The notes under the pieces: model-generated | Database searches by the model: none | The model's input: only the letters and a program-made list of their open reading frames with translations | Told to the model about the DNA's origin: nothing | Made by a program: the position numbers and the translations under genes | Shown: piece after piece, positions 1 through 12,199 of the stretch | Position numbering within the stretch: position 1 is the first letter of the stretch | Layout of the letters: each line of letters begins with the position of its first letter | From: Plecoglossus altivelis | Lineage: Eukaryota; Chordata; Actinopteri; Osmeriformes; Plecoglossidae | Assembly (NCBI GenBank): GCA_036571765.1 | Contig: BROE01000013.1 | Location: forward strand, 7,077,008 to 7,141,007 | Direction: 5' to 3' | Length of the DNA: 64,000 nt

Positions 1-785
1 AAAGGGGGTTTTAGTGCTTGACCCGCAAAGCCATTCAGCTCTCAAAGTGATCCATTGTTTGTATCCTCTTTTTGTTTGCACTTTACAGAGAGCGAAGGGG
101 CCACTGCAAGGGAAGGGAAAGGAGGGGAGCTATAGTCTCAGTGCCAGAGGTTTACAGTCACCCCACTCTTAAACACATTTGGGCCAGTTCTCCAAGCTGC
201 TGGCCAGTAACAGCACACACATTTAGTACTGGTCAAAATATCAGCTTTGTAAAGGGGTACCCAAGGGGTACCCAAATCCGTTTTTTGACAAAAATATGGC
301 TCCTTCGTATTTCTGGACCATCAACTGAGAAAGATTGTTGTAAACAATGCCAGTTAATAACACTTTCATATAGGTTTTGACATTGCGTGGCAAAATAGAT
401 CAGCAGCTTTGCTGTAAGATGGTCTGTACTTGCAGCCATTCTCAAACCTTTCATGCTGGAGAACCACTCAAGAGTGTTGAAAATGATAACCGTAGCATCA
501 CTGTAAACTCAGATTTCAAAGGAAACTATCTTACAATGTCCTGTTTGAGTCTGGTCAGCCTTCCAACCACCCCAGGAATCCATACAGTCTAAAGCCTGTT
601 CCCCTCCTACTGCACTATGGTCAAGGCTAATCCTCACCTTCCGCTCTTTCAGGTCCATTCCAGTCTTATTTGGACAGGCTTGAGGCCTGGTAATATGGGT
701 GACAGGTTCCATGAAAACGCTGGTGACTGGAACCAGTTTTATCAGTAGGCACAGTCTATTAGTTTTGCACTTTTGAAGTGATGAA

Positions 786-797
786 GGGGGGGGGGGG
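786..797 (+). repeat. Poly-G tract (12 G)
   Basis: An uninterrupted run of 12 G. Such mononucleotide G runs are unstable in length and recur in this window at 2083, 6946, 6983, 61384 and 63827. Confidence 0.95.
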
Positions 798-2082
798 CTG
801 AGAGGTGGTCGGTCTATTTATCATACAAGTCCTAATGCGCTAATTCTGTGTTCATGATCGCCAGCAGCATCATCTATCACTGTCAGGTTGACAGACCCCT
901 CCCCCGCTACCCCCTCTGAAGCTGTCTACACGCATAAGGGGGTCATTTTTTCACAATGTCCTAAATTTCTGAATTTCTCTTCATCTTACAAATGAGCTTG
1001 CCCTGCCACTGTTGATTAATGAAATATAACTTCCCCCCACAAACCCCCTTTTCCCTCATGCTTTTTAAATGAATGTCTGTATATGGGATGAGTGTAGTTT
1101 GTGCAAGAGCTGCAAAGCCTTTTCATAGTATTCAGTCTGTTTGGCTGCTGCCTTTGCCATTAGAGGAAATTGAGAGTGGCAAAGAATAATTATCTGGGTA
1201 TCGTTGCATATTTTCTGAAAGCTTTGTGTATGTCTTCTCCAACTGGAATAATATTTGTAAGATTGACTTAATGGGGGATGAGAGCTTTACAACAAAAACT
1301 CGTTTTTTATTTCATTTAAAGCTAAATGCAGATTTTTTTTTTCTCAATATACTGTTGTTGTCAAACATCTTGAGCAAAACATGATGGCTGCAATCTCATA
1401 TTCTGGTCATTTACAAGAGACAGTCATGTCTAGGTAACTTCATATTTTGATGCATCAAGGTTATCATAAGTATTACATAGTAAAGTGCAGTGCAGACAAA
1501 CAACACTTTCAAAAAAAGAAAAGTGTGAAAAGGTCTTATTCTACAAAAGATTAAAGGTGACGCTGCTAATTCAGCGAGCGGACGTCAAACATGAGCGCTT
1601 GCTTTGACCTTTTCTGTGGCTATGAGAGCAGGGCACCTCACAAGGGGAAGTGTATTAAAAAATAAATGGAGGGGCTTTGCTGTAAAGGTCAAGACACATG
1701 TTTCTGAGATGTCTGGTATGTGTCTGAAGCCTGGACGTCTGGACGTGTCAGATGAAGAAGGAGAATACAAGATGATCTTCGACAAATGTAATGAGCCCCT
1801 ACAAATGAATGGCTTTAAGCCTGGACTGTTACCTGACATATGTTGTGAGACTTCACATTCCCAGTCTATTTATTTAGTTTGAGACATATTTTTATTTGTC
1901 ATTATATATTTGGTCAAAACCCTACAAAAACATACTTTACAACCAGAACGTTTTGCAGTAGTTCTGAAGGACCACAGTAAGGTATGGTGCACATGAGTTG
2001 CCCAGAACAGTTTCAGTGGCTTTGACTCATCAGTGTCTTCTCCAACACGAGGACTGTGTGAGCTGTATTTCTTTCTTGTGAA

Positions 2083-2093
2083 GGGGGGGGGGG
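2083..2093 (+). repeat. Poly-G tract (11 G)
   Basis: An uninterrupted run of 11 G inside an open frame at 2033-2344. The frame encodes glycine-rich low-complexity sequence at this point and is not a credible gene. Confidence 0.95.
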
Positions 2094-2621
2094 TGTCACT
2101 GGGTGCATGCAAGGGTCACTGGACCAGAAGAGGTGAGGGAGGGCTATTGTGGAGAGTCTACAGACTGATAAAAAAGGTTCCAACAGACCAGCTGCAGTGT
2201 TGGGATTATGTAAAATTAACCGACCACACCCTGATGAACTTTGTCACTCTTCTGTTCCTTTCGATCCAAGGTTTTTTACGTCTTATTAGATCATATCCAA
2301 TCGCAAGGTCATATTGGTTTGGGAGTTTATGGATCAATGGCTAAGGCCTTGAGTATACATGTATGTTTTCTTAAAACAGCACACATATTTGGTGAAATTA
2401 TAATAATTAGCTAATCATTTACAATGTCCATTGAGCTAGAGGTTAGAATATTTATATAACAGCAATCCTATTTGAGCAGCTGTGTACTTATTTTGAAGTG
2501 TGTGTGAGTCTGCATCCTAATGCAAATTAGGCAAATGTTTTCTTAACCAGATTTAGCCCCACCCATCCAACTATACATTTCCTGGATTTGAGATACCTGG
2601 AGAGAATAACACGGTTTGGTT

Positions 2622-2658
2622 AAAAAAAAAATATATATATATATAATATATATATATT
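2622..2658. repeat. Poly-A followed by (AT)n microsatellite
   Basis: Nine A residues run into alternating AT with one AA interruption around 2645. A retroposed tail followed by AT expansion is possible, but no retroelement body is recognisable upstream. Confidence 0.9.
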
Positions 2659-3989
2659 TGGTAACCAAAGTAACTACTATTCATTGGGTTGTACTGTGAT
2701 AGTGTTGCCCTTTGTTGTCCTCACAGATGGCAGTCACTGTTCATTATGTTAATGGCTTATTCTCTCAATAAGTTACTTGAAAATTCATGTGCGGAATTCC
2801 ATTTATAATTTCTGCCATGTGAGAGGTACAAAAGCTGCATACAAACATTCTGACAACAATTTCTATTGTAATGCATGAGTTAGCATTATGGCATGTTCTA
2901 ACACTCTATTCTCACCACACTTTATTAACTGTTCTTGACAGGACATGACATTGACTTAGAAAAGAAACCGTCATAATGGTTAAATTGTTATTTGCGACAG
3001 ATGAGGTTGGCTAGCAGTTTGAAGCTTTTGGAGGAGTTTAAAGAGTCATAAATAATAGCTGGCCCTCTGACTTTAAGACACCTTATTAAAGTCAACTGTA
3101 AATATCCAGTGGATATCCCTAGAGAGATTTTAAATGGTTAGATTTTTAAAAGGAGGGTAGTAGCTTGATAGAACATGATTCCTACTCCAAACAATTTGTC
3201 AACTAAAAATATTCCACAAAAACTGTGGAAATATAGAGCATACTTTTCAAATATTGCATGGTGGTAATTTTTCACAGGTAAACAGGTCAGACTATAAATG
3301 TAGTACCTCAGTAGCTTTAAGTAAGATTTCAATACATCTATAAAAATCTACATTGTAAACATCATTATATTTTTGGTAGTGTTCCCTCTCTTTCTCCCGC
3401 TTTCAATTTTTCACCTTTTTTACTCTCAATGGTAAATGTGATGATTCACAGCTTTCGTTCTGAACAAGCCAATGACTTTAATTTTCTGTTTTTAGTGTAA
3501 TAAACATTGACATGAGAATGTGCCTTGGGCACAAAGCTCTAATGAGAAAATGGAATTAGTTTTCAGCTGACTGATCAGAAAAATTGTATACATTATAATC
3601 AAGCATTTGTTTGACATGAATAGTGTGTATGTGTGAGTGTATTTACGTCTGTGTGTACAGTAATATGTGTTGTCAGTTTGTACAGTGGTCTGTGTTTGTG
3701 TTTGCGTATATTATTCAAGGGCACATGATTTTTTCTCACATGGGCTGCGAATCATCGTTTGCTAAATAAACAACGGCTTGGAAAGCTGCATTTTGATACT
3801 AGTACCTAAAATAGGTCATTCCCTGCTAAAACGATTTGATCTTGTCATGGTTGAATAACAAGAGTTAGGGGGTAAAATGGACAAACAGTGAATCTCACAG
3901 TCCACTGACACCTCTTTACGAAGTAAATCTCACATTTGGAATTTTCTGCCGTAAAGCGATCGGTTTGTAGAAAAGCTGTTTGAACAGTT
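2659..3989. other. Non-coding AT-rich stretch
   Basis: No gene is seen. A degenerate GT-rich tract at about 3624-3707 looks like an old, mutated (GT)n microsatellite interrupted by TA-containing blocks. The rest is unremarkable AT-rich DNA. Confidence 0.65.
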
Positions 3990-5262
3990 GCCTTTTTAGG
4001 TCCGATCTGTACCTGTATTACACCCCAAAATATATCCCACTGGTGTTCTTACCCAGGAACAATAATGCAAGTTGCATACATATCAGACGCTAGTTTAGCT
4101 GCTTGGGAATTTAAAAGAAGAAAGTTTGTAAGTTTTTCAAGGATATTGTAAATGGACCACAGTCGAAAATGCATTGTTACAGGGTGTACATGGGATGCTG
4201 AAACTTTCCATAATCATTCCAAGGAATCAAACACTGGACAGCAATGGATGATGTCAAAGAGAAGATCAATGTGAAGTTCGAAACAAAATTATGCTAATTT
4301 GCTTGCTTGAAGCATTTCACTGACTTAAGTTGTGAAAACCTGGGACATTTTAAAACGGATTTGCTATGAAGCTGTTACTGCAAAAACAATGTTTCGACTG
4401 TGCTCGTCTCAACCACAATCTGTAAGGTAAGTATGATTTTGTCGCTAACAATTAGCAATACTAATGTATTTCTGTGATGTCGATAATCTCGGTGAATTCT
4501 GCACCAAAAAGGTTGAGGATCACAGTCTGTAATAGAGACATTGATTGGCTATTGATCTCTCGAATCAGACTTTTGATTTGTGTCACGAAAGTCTTTAAAG
4601 TTGCATGAGAATGCATCGCCTGGTAGACTGCATAGCCCTACTAGGCGGCAGCCATGTCTTATCACAAAGCTCATTGCTAATTTTGCAGTTCGGTCAATTG
4701 TACACAATAAATGTGGAGCAGGGCAGTTATCAAGAGATATGGGAATTCTGATTATTTTTGTGATTTGTGTAAAACGGGCAATCTGAGTGAGACTGGTTCC
4801 CCATGACACTGTTTTGACGTTAGCCTCAGAGTCAGACTCCGGTTGCTCACTGGCAGTGAGTTCAATGTTGTATTTCATTCCATTCTACACCACAAATGTC
4901 AGGGGGCACTGCTTTTTGTAGTTATGAGCCTGTTGAAGATCTCAGATTTTTTTTAACCAAATCTGTTTCATTCGTCATTTCCCTAAGAAAGCGACGCATG
5001 TACATCTTCAATTCATGATGCATGTTTGGTTGTCTTTGCTCTGAAGCTTTGCTCGTTCTACACCAACCAATTGGCATGCAGTTCATTTAAATATTCATGA
5101 GCATACCAAAAAGGGCAGAAACAGCACGTTTCATCCTCGGACCTTTTCTTAGGTTGCATTAGGATGTAAAAAAACAGCACCCGGGCCAGCCCAACCAATG
5201 TTATATACCCTAGACTTTAAAGAACACTGTAAAATAACCTTAAAACCCAATGAATGGCACCT
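3990..5262 (+). mobile_element. Decayed fish transposon with THAP-type zinc-finger remnant (bounds approximate)
   Basis: The block contains a broken THAP-type zinc finger (4152-4369). Its flanking text, including the part running into the TTAA at 5263, resembles repeat families I associate with fish genomes. The outer limits are guesses from where the texture changes; no clean terminal inverted repeats were found. A minus-strand open frame at 4549-4878 inside it has no recognisable domain and is treated as chance. Whether this is the transposon itself or a degenerate host THAP-gene copy cannot be decided here. Confidence 0.4.
4152..4369 (+). pseudogene. Broken THAP-type (C2CH) zinc-finger coding remnant
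   Basis: An ATG at 4152 opens a 40-codon frame ending at 4274. It begins MDHSRKCIVTGC, giving a C-x4-C pair, followed by TFHNH and a tryptophan (Q-Q-W). After a frameshift near 4268 the text resumes as VKFETKLC, meets a TAA at 4295, and continues FACLKHFTDLSCENLGHF up to a TGA at 4367. The CLKH supplies the C-x2-H half of the signature, roughly 40 codons after the first pair, which fits the THAP spacing. THAP domains bind DNA and occur in P-element-like transposases and in host regulators. One frameshift and two stops mean it cannot make a working domain. The assignment rests on motif recognition by eye. Confidence 0.55.
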
Positions 5263-5497
5263 TTAACACTCGTGCTCTCTTTGGGGGTCAGAATGACCCG
5301 AAACTATGTTAAATGCACACACGCCTACCTACAATGAGCGATTTAGATTGTATGTGCTTGATTAAACTCAGACAAAACGAAATCTTTCTGATTCATGTGC
5401 AGCATGGCTGCACATTTCAGTTCCCAAAAGGATACAGGGTAAAAATTTAATTAACCTGCTTTATTTCAGAGTTGACCCTTAGGACAGGGTGAGTTGC
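5263..5497. mobile_element. Possible piggyBac-like MITE (left end clear, right end weak)
   Basis: TTAA at 5263 (the piggyBac target) is followed by a CGTG...TCTTTGGGGG stretch and the inverted repeat GGGTCA-gaa-TGACCC at 5285-5299. This matches the terminal pattern I recall for piggyBac-type MITEs in fish, where a CCCTTGTG-like start leads to a GGGTCA/TGACCC palindrome. A candidate opposite end at about 5472-5497 starts TTGACCC and is GGACA-containing, but it is diverged and has no clear closing TTAA. It has no coding capacity. Confidence 0.35.
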
Positions 5498-6919
5498 AAA
5501 ATACGAAGAGATCACGTTAACATGGCGACCAAGAACTTTGTGATATTCGTCCAGAACACTAATATAGTATATGTAAGTTATGGTATAACCTTTACATTTT
5601 GTGTCCTTCTCTCAGTGAATTGTCCAAGAAAAGGTTACACACCAATTAACAGCCCTGACAATGTCATATATTTCATCTTTTATGGATATAAATTGGCCCT
5701 CTTAGGTTTGATTGCTCTGACAAAAATGAATGACTGAACATATTTGGGTTTCACAAGCCGAAGGTGATGGCAGGTAAACCATGACCTGGCAAACAGTTGC
5801 ATTTGGATGACTTTCTCCAATCAAATCACTTGTGTTTGACATCCGCATTGAAGTATAAACACATACAGCCTTTTCAGCTTGTTTGTACAGTGTGGATTTC
5901 TTTCTATGGTCACATTTCCTTTATTACCTAACCAAAAGAGATGATCCATACTCATCGGAAGGCTTTTCCAGTATATTAAATGATCACTGGTTCTTGGTAG
6001 ACCATCTTCTTTTGAGTTTTTAATTTGTTTTCGTTTTTTACCTCCTCTGCCACAAATACTTTTGCATATTGTTCATTAGTGTCAGTCTGGTGTTTCTGCT
6101 GTTTTTAAAGTGTTTTTCAGCTAGAGAAATATAGAGACTAAAGGGGACAACACTGTCTCCCTTGATGCCATTCAACACGACTCGCCAACCAAAACAAAGG
6201 ATAAGAGACTTGTTTATTGCTGTTTTGCACAATCCGTTTTCTCATGTCTTTCTATGAGGAGGACCTGCTGTGATCATTTTAGTTTGATAAAAGCTAACCA
6301 GGACTCTGTGGGCATGCATGGAGAGAGGCGTTTAATTAACACAAGCACACCGACACACACAAAGCCCAAATATACACCCACTCAGGCAGCCAGAGTGAAC
6401 AGCACATCCCAGTGTGATGTCTTGTGAAAGGATTTTTTCCCGCACGCTTTAAATGCTGTCACGTCGAACTCGATTTGTAATGATTTACGACTGTTTTAAA
6501 TGAAGCGTTTGTGAGTCCTTACTTTGATCAGCACCGAACATCTGGTGAATGTGTGGTCAACATGCTTCTTGGATGAAGTATACCTGAGTTAAGACATGAA
6601 AACACAACAGGGCACAAGGAACAGTTGATATAGTTACTGTACTGTAGGTTTAGTCTCTCTGCTTTAGAAACAGTAAATAGCTTTAGTGCGTATGAGTGCT
6701 GAACAGCAGAGGTTTTGTGGAGAGTGTTCTACGGTGTCAATTGTTCTCCTCAATGGAGGCTGCGAAGAAACTGCTGAAAGGCCAAATTGCACATCTGGAA
6801 TGAAGAAAAGCACCAGACCTGCTGAATCACAGCTCACATTGCTGGCTCTCCTTACCACAGTGAGGCTCCAATACCAGCTCACAAGGTACAGTATAAAGTG
6901 GATTGCACACCTCACTGGC
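5498..6919. other. Non-coding stretch
   Basis: No gene is seen. An 82-codon open frame at 5489-5737 is AT-rich, lacks a good start context and resembles nothing known. About 6290-6420 has scattered CA-rich text. No repeat of note. Confidence 0.6.
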
Positions 6920-6992
6920 TGTGTGTGTGTGTGTTTTGTGTGTGTGGGGGGGGGTGAGGAGGAGAGAAAGGAGGGGATAGGAGGGGGGGGGG
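6920..6992 (+). repeat. (GT)n followed by poly-G and a purine tract
   Basis: (GT)n at 6920-6945 passes into nine G at 6946-6954, then a purine-rich stretch ending in ten G at 6983-6992. The + strand could form Z-DNA in the GT part and a G-quadruplex or triplex in the purine part. Overlapping frames on both strands (6686-7096 and 6664-7017) are by-products of the low complexity. Confidence 0.9.
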
Positions 6993-9900
6993 TAGCCACA
7001 ACAAGGGTAAGTGACAAACAAACAGTGATCTTGGATCAATCCTGGCGGCATACATACTTGCTAACATTACACCTCACACACTCGTTCACGCACTAAAAAG
7101 CACATATAACTTTGTTTTCATAACTCCATAACCGTCAGTATTGATCGTGACAAAATGCGAACCTGGCGATATTTTGTTGTGCTTTATCTGCATCACATCC
7201 TGTGTGAAACCCACATCAGTACTAAGTGATTAGTGCATAGGCCTACTGTGTTCATTGCACAGCCTCCCCCTCCCTCCCCCAGCCCCCCCTTCACTATTCC
7301 CAGGCATAAACACAATACCCCTCACTGTTTAATGTACTCTACATTGATACGATGTTGCTTTTGCTTTGTTGCCCATGCTTGGTTGGATTTAATTATTCAC
7401 ATACAGTATTATCGTTCTGCAGTCCTAGTCCTAGTTACACAAAGGATGACATGGGCTTTCGCTGTGCTTATATAACTGTGAAAACGGAATTAAATTGAAA
7501 AACTCTAACATCGCTCTCAAAAGGTGACACTACCATAATCCTGTCACAGCTAATTAAAAGTACTTGACTAAAGCCCCCAGAAGGTTCTATGAAAAGTTCT
7601 ATTGTGGAATATTTCACAGCGAGCACAGCCAAGCTACTGTCTAAGTTTATATATTATATTATATTACATTCTATTATATTTCTCAATCCTTTTCCATGTT
7701 ACTTTTTATACACTCAGTCTGCTTCAATAACAGCTTTGTGAGTAACTGTCATCATATAGTTCTATCCTTGCTAGATGTACATTATAGGCCTACACCATTC
7801 CATGTTATTGCATTCCATTATTTGTTTTACTTTCAAATAGAAATTTTCATTTGGCCATAAAACCTGCTTTAGTTTGTAGTGGATCATTACTTATGATTTT
7901 ACCTTATTTTGCTCCCCTTGGACGTCTGTTGTTTTCATCCCACAGTGTAAAATCCATAGTGAAACATTGCCTGTTCCACCGTTACAGTTATTTTGCCCAG
8001 CTGTTGCTATGCAACAATGTGAAATGTTGATATGATTTAGATCGCTTCCAACAATAAAGTGCTGAACATAGCAGTATATATGTTACCAGAGTGTGTGTTT
8101 TTAATGTTACCAAGAACAGTGTGATGTTATATTAAATAGGTCTGCGCTAGATCTGATCTGGGTGCTGCTGTTTGTTCATCTGCTGTTGGGTCCTCGATGT
8201 CCCTTTTTCAAACCATCACAAACGTTTATGAGATTGAAATAGAAGAGATTATTGACGCCGTTTTTGATACCGTGACACTTTATTTTAGTCACCTATTTAT
8301 CTTGCGCTGCAAAAACACATGTACATTTTTATTTCTGTAATATTCTGTTGTCAGTGGAAAATTGATTGATGGATTGGTTTGTCAAGATGACCTTCAAACC
8401 AAGAAAAAAGTGTATGGATGTGGAGCTCCTGAAAATTGTAATTTTCAAACCAACATAATCTTATCAGTGTTTGAACACAATTGATTTTCAAAACATTGTT
8501 TAATTTAATCAAGTGTTGCTTCCATCCCAAACCATGGGCTCCGGCTATCCGTCGCTAACCCATAGTGGCACTTAAAAAGAAACATCAGAAATCATCACTT
8601 TATTTTCTTGATGTATTCAACAGGAATCTAAGCTCAGAAAATAAATATGGACGCTTCGAATATAAGTCCCCTAACAACAGACAAGCCTCCTGTTTTTTGG
8701 ATACACTTACCAGTCATCACTCAACGGACGGAAATGAGCCAATTATTTCTTATACAACAGCATGCCAATTAGCTGGAGAGATCTAGTCTCTGTTTATGGT
8801 ATTTCTGTGTGCTTTGTGGAAGATGCTGTCAGGCAGTTTCTCTTCCAGTCCAAAGCAATTTATATGAGCATCAGTGAGAAGAACAACAGAGCATTCTGTC
8901 ATTGTTTGACACTGATGACTAGTAGGAGAGGATTTCAGATCATTTTAGACTGTCTGTTGTACTTGAACTCTGATGCACTGTTTTGAAAGTGTAGCTGAGA
9001 GATGCGATAAGTGTGGAATAGAAACAGTTTAGAAAATGCCCCTAAAACCACTGTGGAGAGAAGATGTGGACAAACCGTATGAAACAATTCTGCAGAGGGT
9101 TCCTTCTACCCTTGCCTTTGTTTGTAGTGGCAAGAGATGTCTCTCCACACAGACTATTTGCCAATATCTTGATTATAGCAATGCTCCATCAGGTATTTTT
9201 CATAAACTGGCTTTCAAATATTCTTTTTGAAATGTTGGGGTGAGTTTTTTTGCGTGTCTTTTTTTTCTCCTCAATAACATTTCTGTGGCTGTCTACTCAG
9301 TCAGTGTAAAGTGATCCAGCTGTACCATGCTTCTCTATATAGCTCTCTAAATGTTTTCGGCTGGCAATGCGATTCCAGGTTATTCATGAAGGGAGCAGCT
9401 GCTGAATTTTCTCTTTTCATACCGACTCAGCATGGGCGTAATTATCAAGCTCGTTTTCTTATCTGATTCACACACGTAACCAAGACACCGTTTGCCCTCC
9501 TCTAAAGCCCACTTGTTACTGCGCCTATTCTGAACCACAAAAAAGAAGCGAAAAACCAAAAAGGAATCTCAGCTGGCTTGGTTACATTTAGTTAGAAAGG
9601 CTTCATTGTTGTTTTTTATGGAGCGCAGCTTAGAAAATGTCTCCCCAACTCTTGTGTTTTGTCCTCTCTGAGTGACTTGGAGGTTCTCTGTGCTGTCTTT
9701 TGAAAGGCGCGCGCAGAAAGCCTGTAAAAAGACATTATTTAAAATGGATTTAGTTGTGAATTAAAAACAAAAGCCAAATGTGGTACTGTAAATGACTGTA
9801 TAAAGTCTGTTCATTTGCTTTCAGTGAACAGCATACGATCAAACAGTTGTTGCTGCATGGTCTTTATTTTACCATATGGTGTTTGAAATTTCCATGGGCC

Positions 9901-12160
9901 ACTATTAATTCAGTTATGTGATCATAGCTTGCCCCTGTTTTAAACACACTACCATGCATGGTAGCCTGTCATGAAATGTAGCTGCTCCTTGTCTGTAAAG
10001 TTATGGAATGAAACGCATCAACCAAAAAATCATGCCACTTGATAATTTAGAGAGCAGGAGCTAGGGAAATGGCAATATATTACACCACATATAGAGCAAA
10101 TGGCCCCTGATAATGATTTTCAATTTGAAACCTTTTTCAATTTTGACCTTTAACTATGTCTGACCATGAGTGTAATAATATGGCATTAGTGTAATAATAA
10201 AGGTAATTAATTTATATAGTTACTCTGGTCAAATAGTTCTTTATCAATGTGTTTATGGATTCATATTTTCATGGTCTTTAAAGCGCTTTGTCACTTTGGT
10301 TAATGCATTGTAAAATATCCGATCTCTTTTGCCATCTTTCCAGTAACTGATATTAAGAGTCAATCTAGCTTTTCAAGCTCTGCTAAAAAGGTATTTGTTG
10401 TCACGCTACGTATTTCTAAAATGAGTTTATCTTGATGCGAGGTTCAAGATTGTGAGTATCCAAATGGAAGCTGCAGCTTGTCTTGTCTCCTGGGCTCTGT
10501 TTAAACAGCTGTTTATGGTCCTGCTGCATGGTGCTGTGTCACAAGTAGGCCTACCTCAGTTGTGTCTCTCCTTTTCCAAACAAGCTTTGTGTCAGGAGAT
10601 TTCAAAATACCAAACATCGCTGATGCATGTTGTTTCATAAAAAAGGGTTCTTTTTGGCTCGAGAAAAGGATGTGTCTTTGAGTCGTTAAGATTTACCACT
10701 TGACCTAGAACTGTAGGATTTGTAAAAGTGAGGATCAGCCAATATCCTCATCTCAAGTCTGCCTTGCTGTTTGCAATTAGAGTAATTGTAAAATAAGATA
10801 ATACTGTGATCTCACGTGAAATAAGCAAAGGGCAAACAAAGGCTGAAGTACTCTCCCTGTGAGACCTGTAACTGATGCCATGTTAAGAACCATCTGCCTC
10901 AAACTTGTCTTGCCTGTCATCAGTGATTCTAATTCAGCACAACAAAACCCAAGTGGAGCAAGCTCTGGGACGCTGCTTCAGGCTGCCCACTGATGAATAA
11001 CAAACACTTTCATATTGAGAGGAAACATAGATGGACATTGGCTTCCATCACCACAATTCATAGGAAAGAAAGCTATAGTCACAGTGTGCTTTAATGGAAT
11101 CCTAAATGTCATGAAATAATTTATGGCAAAATTAGACAGTTCTTCTCTTTATATAAAACAAAAAAGCACTCAGCCTACCAGGGCTTGCATTTTTATATAT
11201 ATAGTATTAGCCTCACTAATGCTTCATAAGTAATACAAATGACGCAGGTTCATGAAGGCTAGGACATTAGAACCTATTCAAATTTCATGAGATGAATATC
11301 AGAGAAAGCATTTAACATGGATGGTTATCAAGGTGCAAAATGCTGCTACTTTGCTTTTTTCTAAATATCTTTTATTATTAACTAAAAACATCCCTTGGCT
11401 CATTTTTCATATAACATTTGGGTTGCCTTAAATTGATAAAAGCATGAGCAGTTCAGCTAGTGCAGTAAAAATGTTTCCTAATTCATGTTAGAATGAGTTC
11501 TTACACTACATGTAGTTAATGTTCTGAGCATCCCTTCTTCCTTGTAGCATTACATGCCAGGGATTATTCCGCGTCAAATAGAACGTTAACGTTTCTTCTA
11601 GAGATAATACAAGATTTGCCATGCTAACCCAACAAGACACTGCTGTTTATTGATACATTTGAAATGTTAGATCCTCTGCACAATCACATGATATCCCAAA
11701 AATACATTTCCATATCATATTGCAATGTGAATCGTGTGTGATTATTCATAGTTATATTCATAATATGCATAATTATGTACACACATATATATGTAAATAC
11801 TCAAACAATGTTTGGGTAGTGGTGGTTATAGAACATCTATTTCAACTGACTTTTCATAACATGATATGGAAACGTGGAAGTTTCTGTTTGTTTTAGTTGT
11901 TCTGATGCTGACTGTTCTTGGCCAAGCAGAACAAGAGAAGGTCAGTATATAAAGGTGGGCTGTAGCCTGGAGACAAAGTAGCATTGATCATTTGCAATCT
12001 CTCAACCTCCCTTATGTTCACATTGTGACTCCAGTACCTTCCTTAGAAAATAATGTCCAACTTTGTCCAAAGAAATTCTACATTTGTTCTAGAAAGCATT
12101 GTAGAATCAAACAACTATGTAACTTAAGTTTTCATAAATCACCTTATAAAACTAAATTCA
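6993..12160. other. Non-coding AT-rich stretch
   Basis: No exon, RNA gene or recognised transposon. A pyrimidine-rich patch lies at 7262-7291. The 9-mer TAGGCCTAC occurs at 7238, 7785 and 10546. A perfect 16-base palindrome sits at 9949-9964. Short open frames at 8565-8786, 8762-8986 and 9036-9230 have no family resemblance. Confidence 0.65.
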
Positions 12161-12199
12161 ATATATATAGATGTGTATATATATATATATATATATATT
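12161..12199. repeat. (TA)n microsatellite
   Basis: Alternating TA, interrupted once by a GATGTG block near 12170. Confidence 0.92.

Larger units (their letters stand above)
1..2621. other. Non-coding stretch, no gene seen
   Basis: No convincing exon, RNA gene or recognisable transposon is visible. Reading frames are short (103 codons at most) and none resembles a known protein. The stretch has an exact 11-base tandem duplication at 252-262 and 263-273, each copy containing a GGTACC, and two long G runs listed separately. The sequence at 1180-1600 is AT-rich with poly-T and poly-A tracts. Confidence 0.7.

Noticed and set aside
4549..4878. 109-codon minus-strand frame inside the transposon relic
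   Set aside because: Opposite in strand to the THAP remnant and without a recognisable domain; probably chance.
6686..7096. 136-codon + strand frame and overlapping minus-strand frames
   Set aside because: Open because of the GT and poly-G tracts; reads as Cys/Val and Gly runs.
9949..9964. Perfect 16-base palindrome CTACCATGCATGGTAG
   Set aside because: About one perfect 16-base palindrome is expected by chance in 64 kb.
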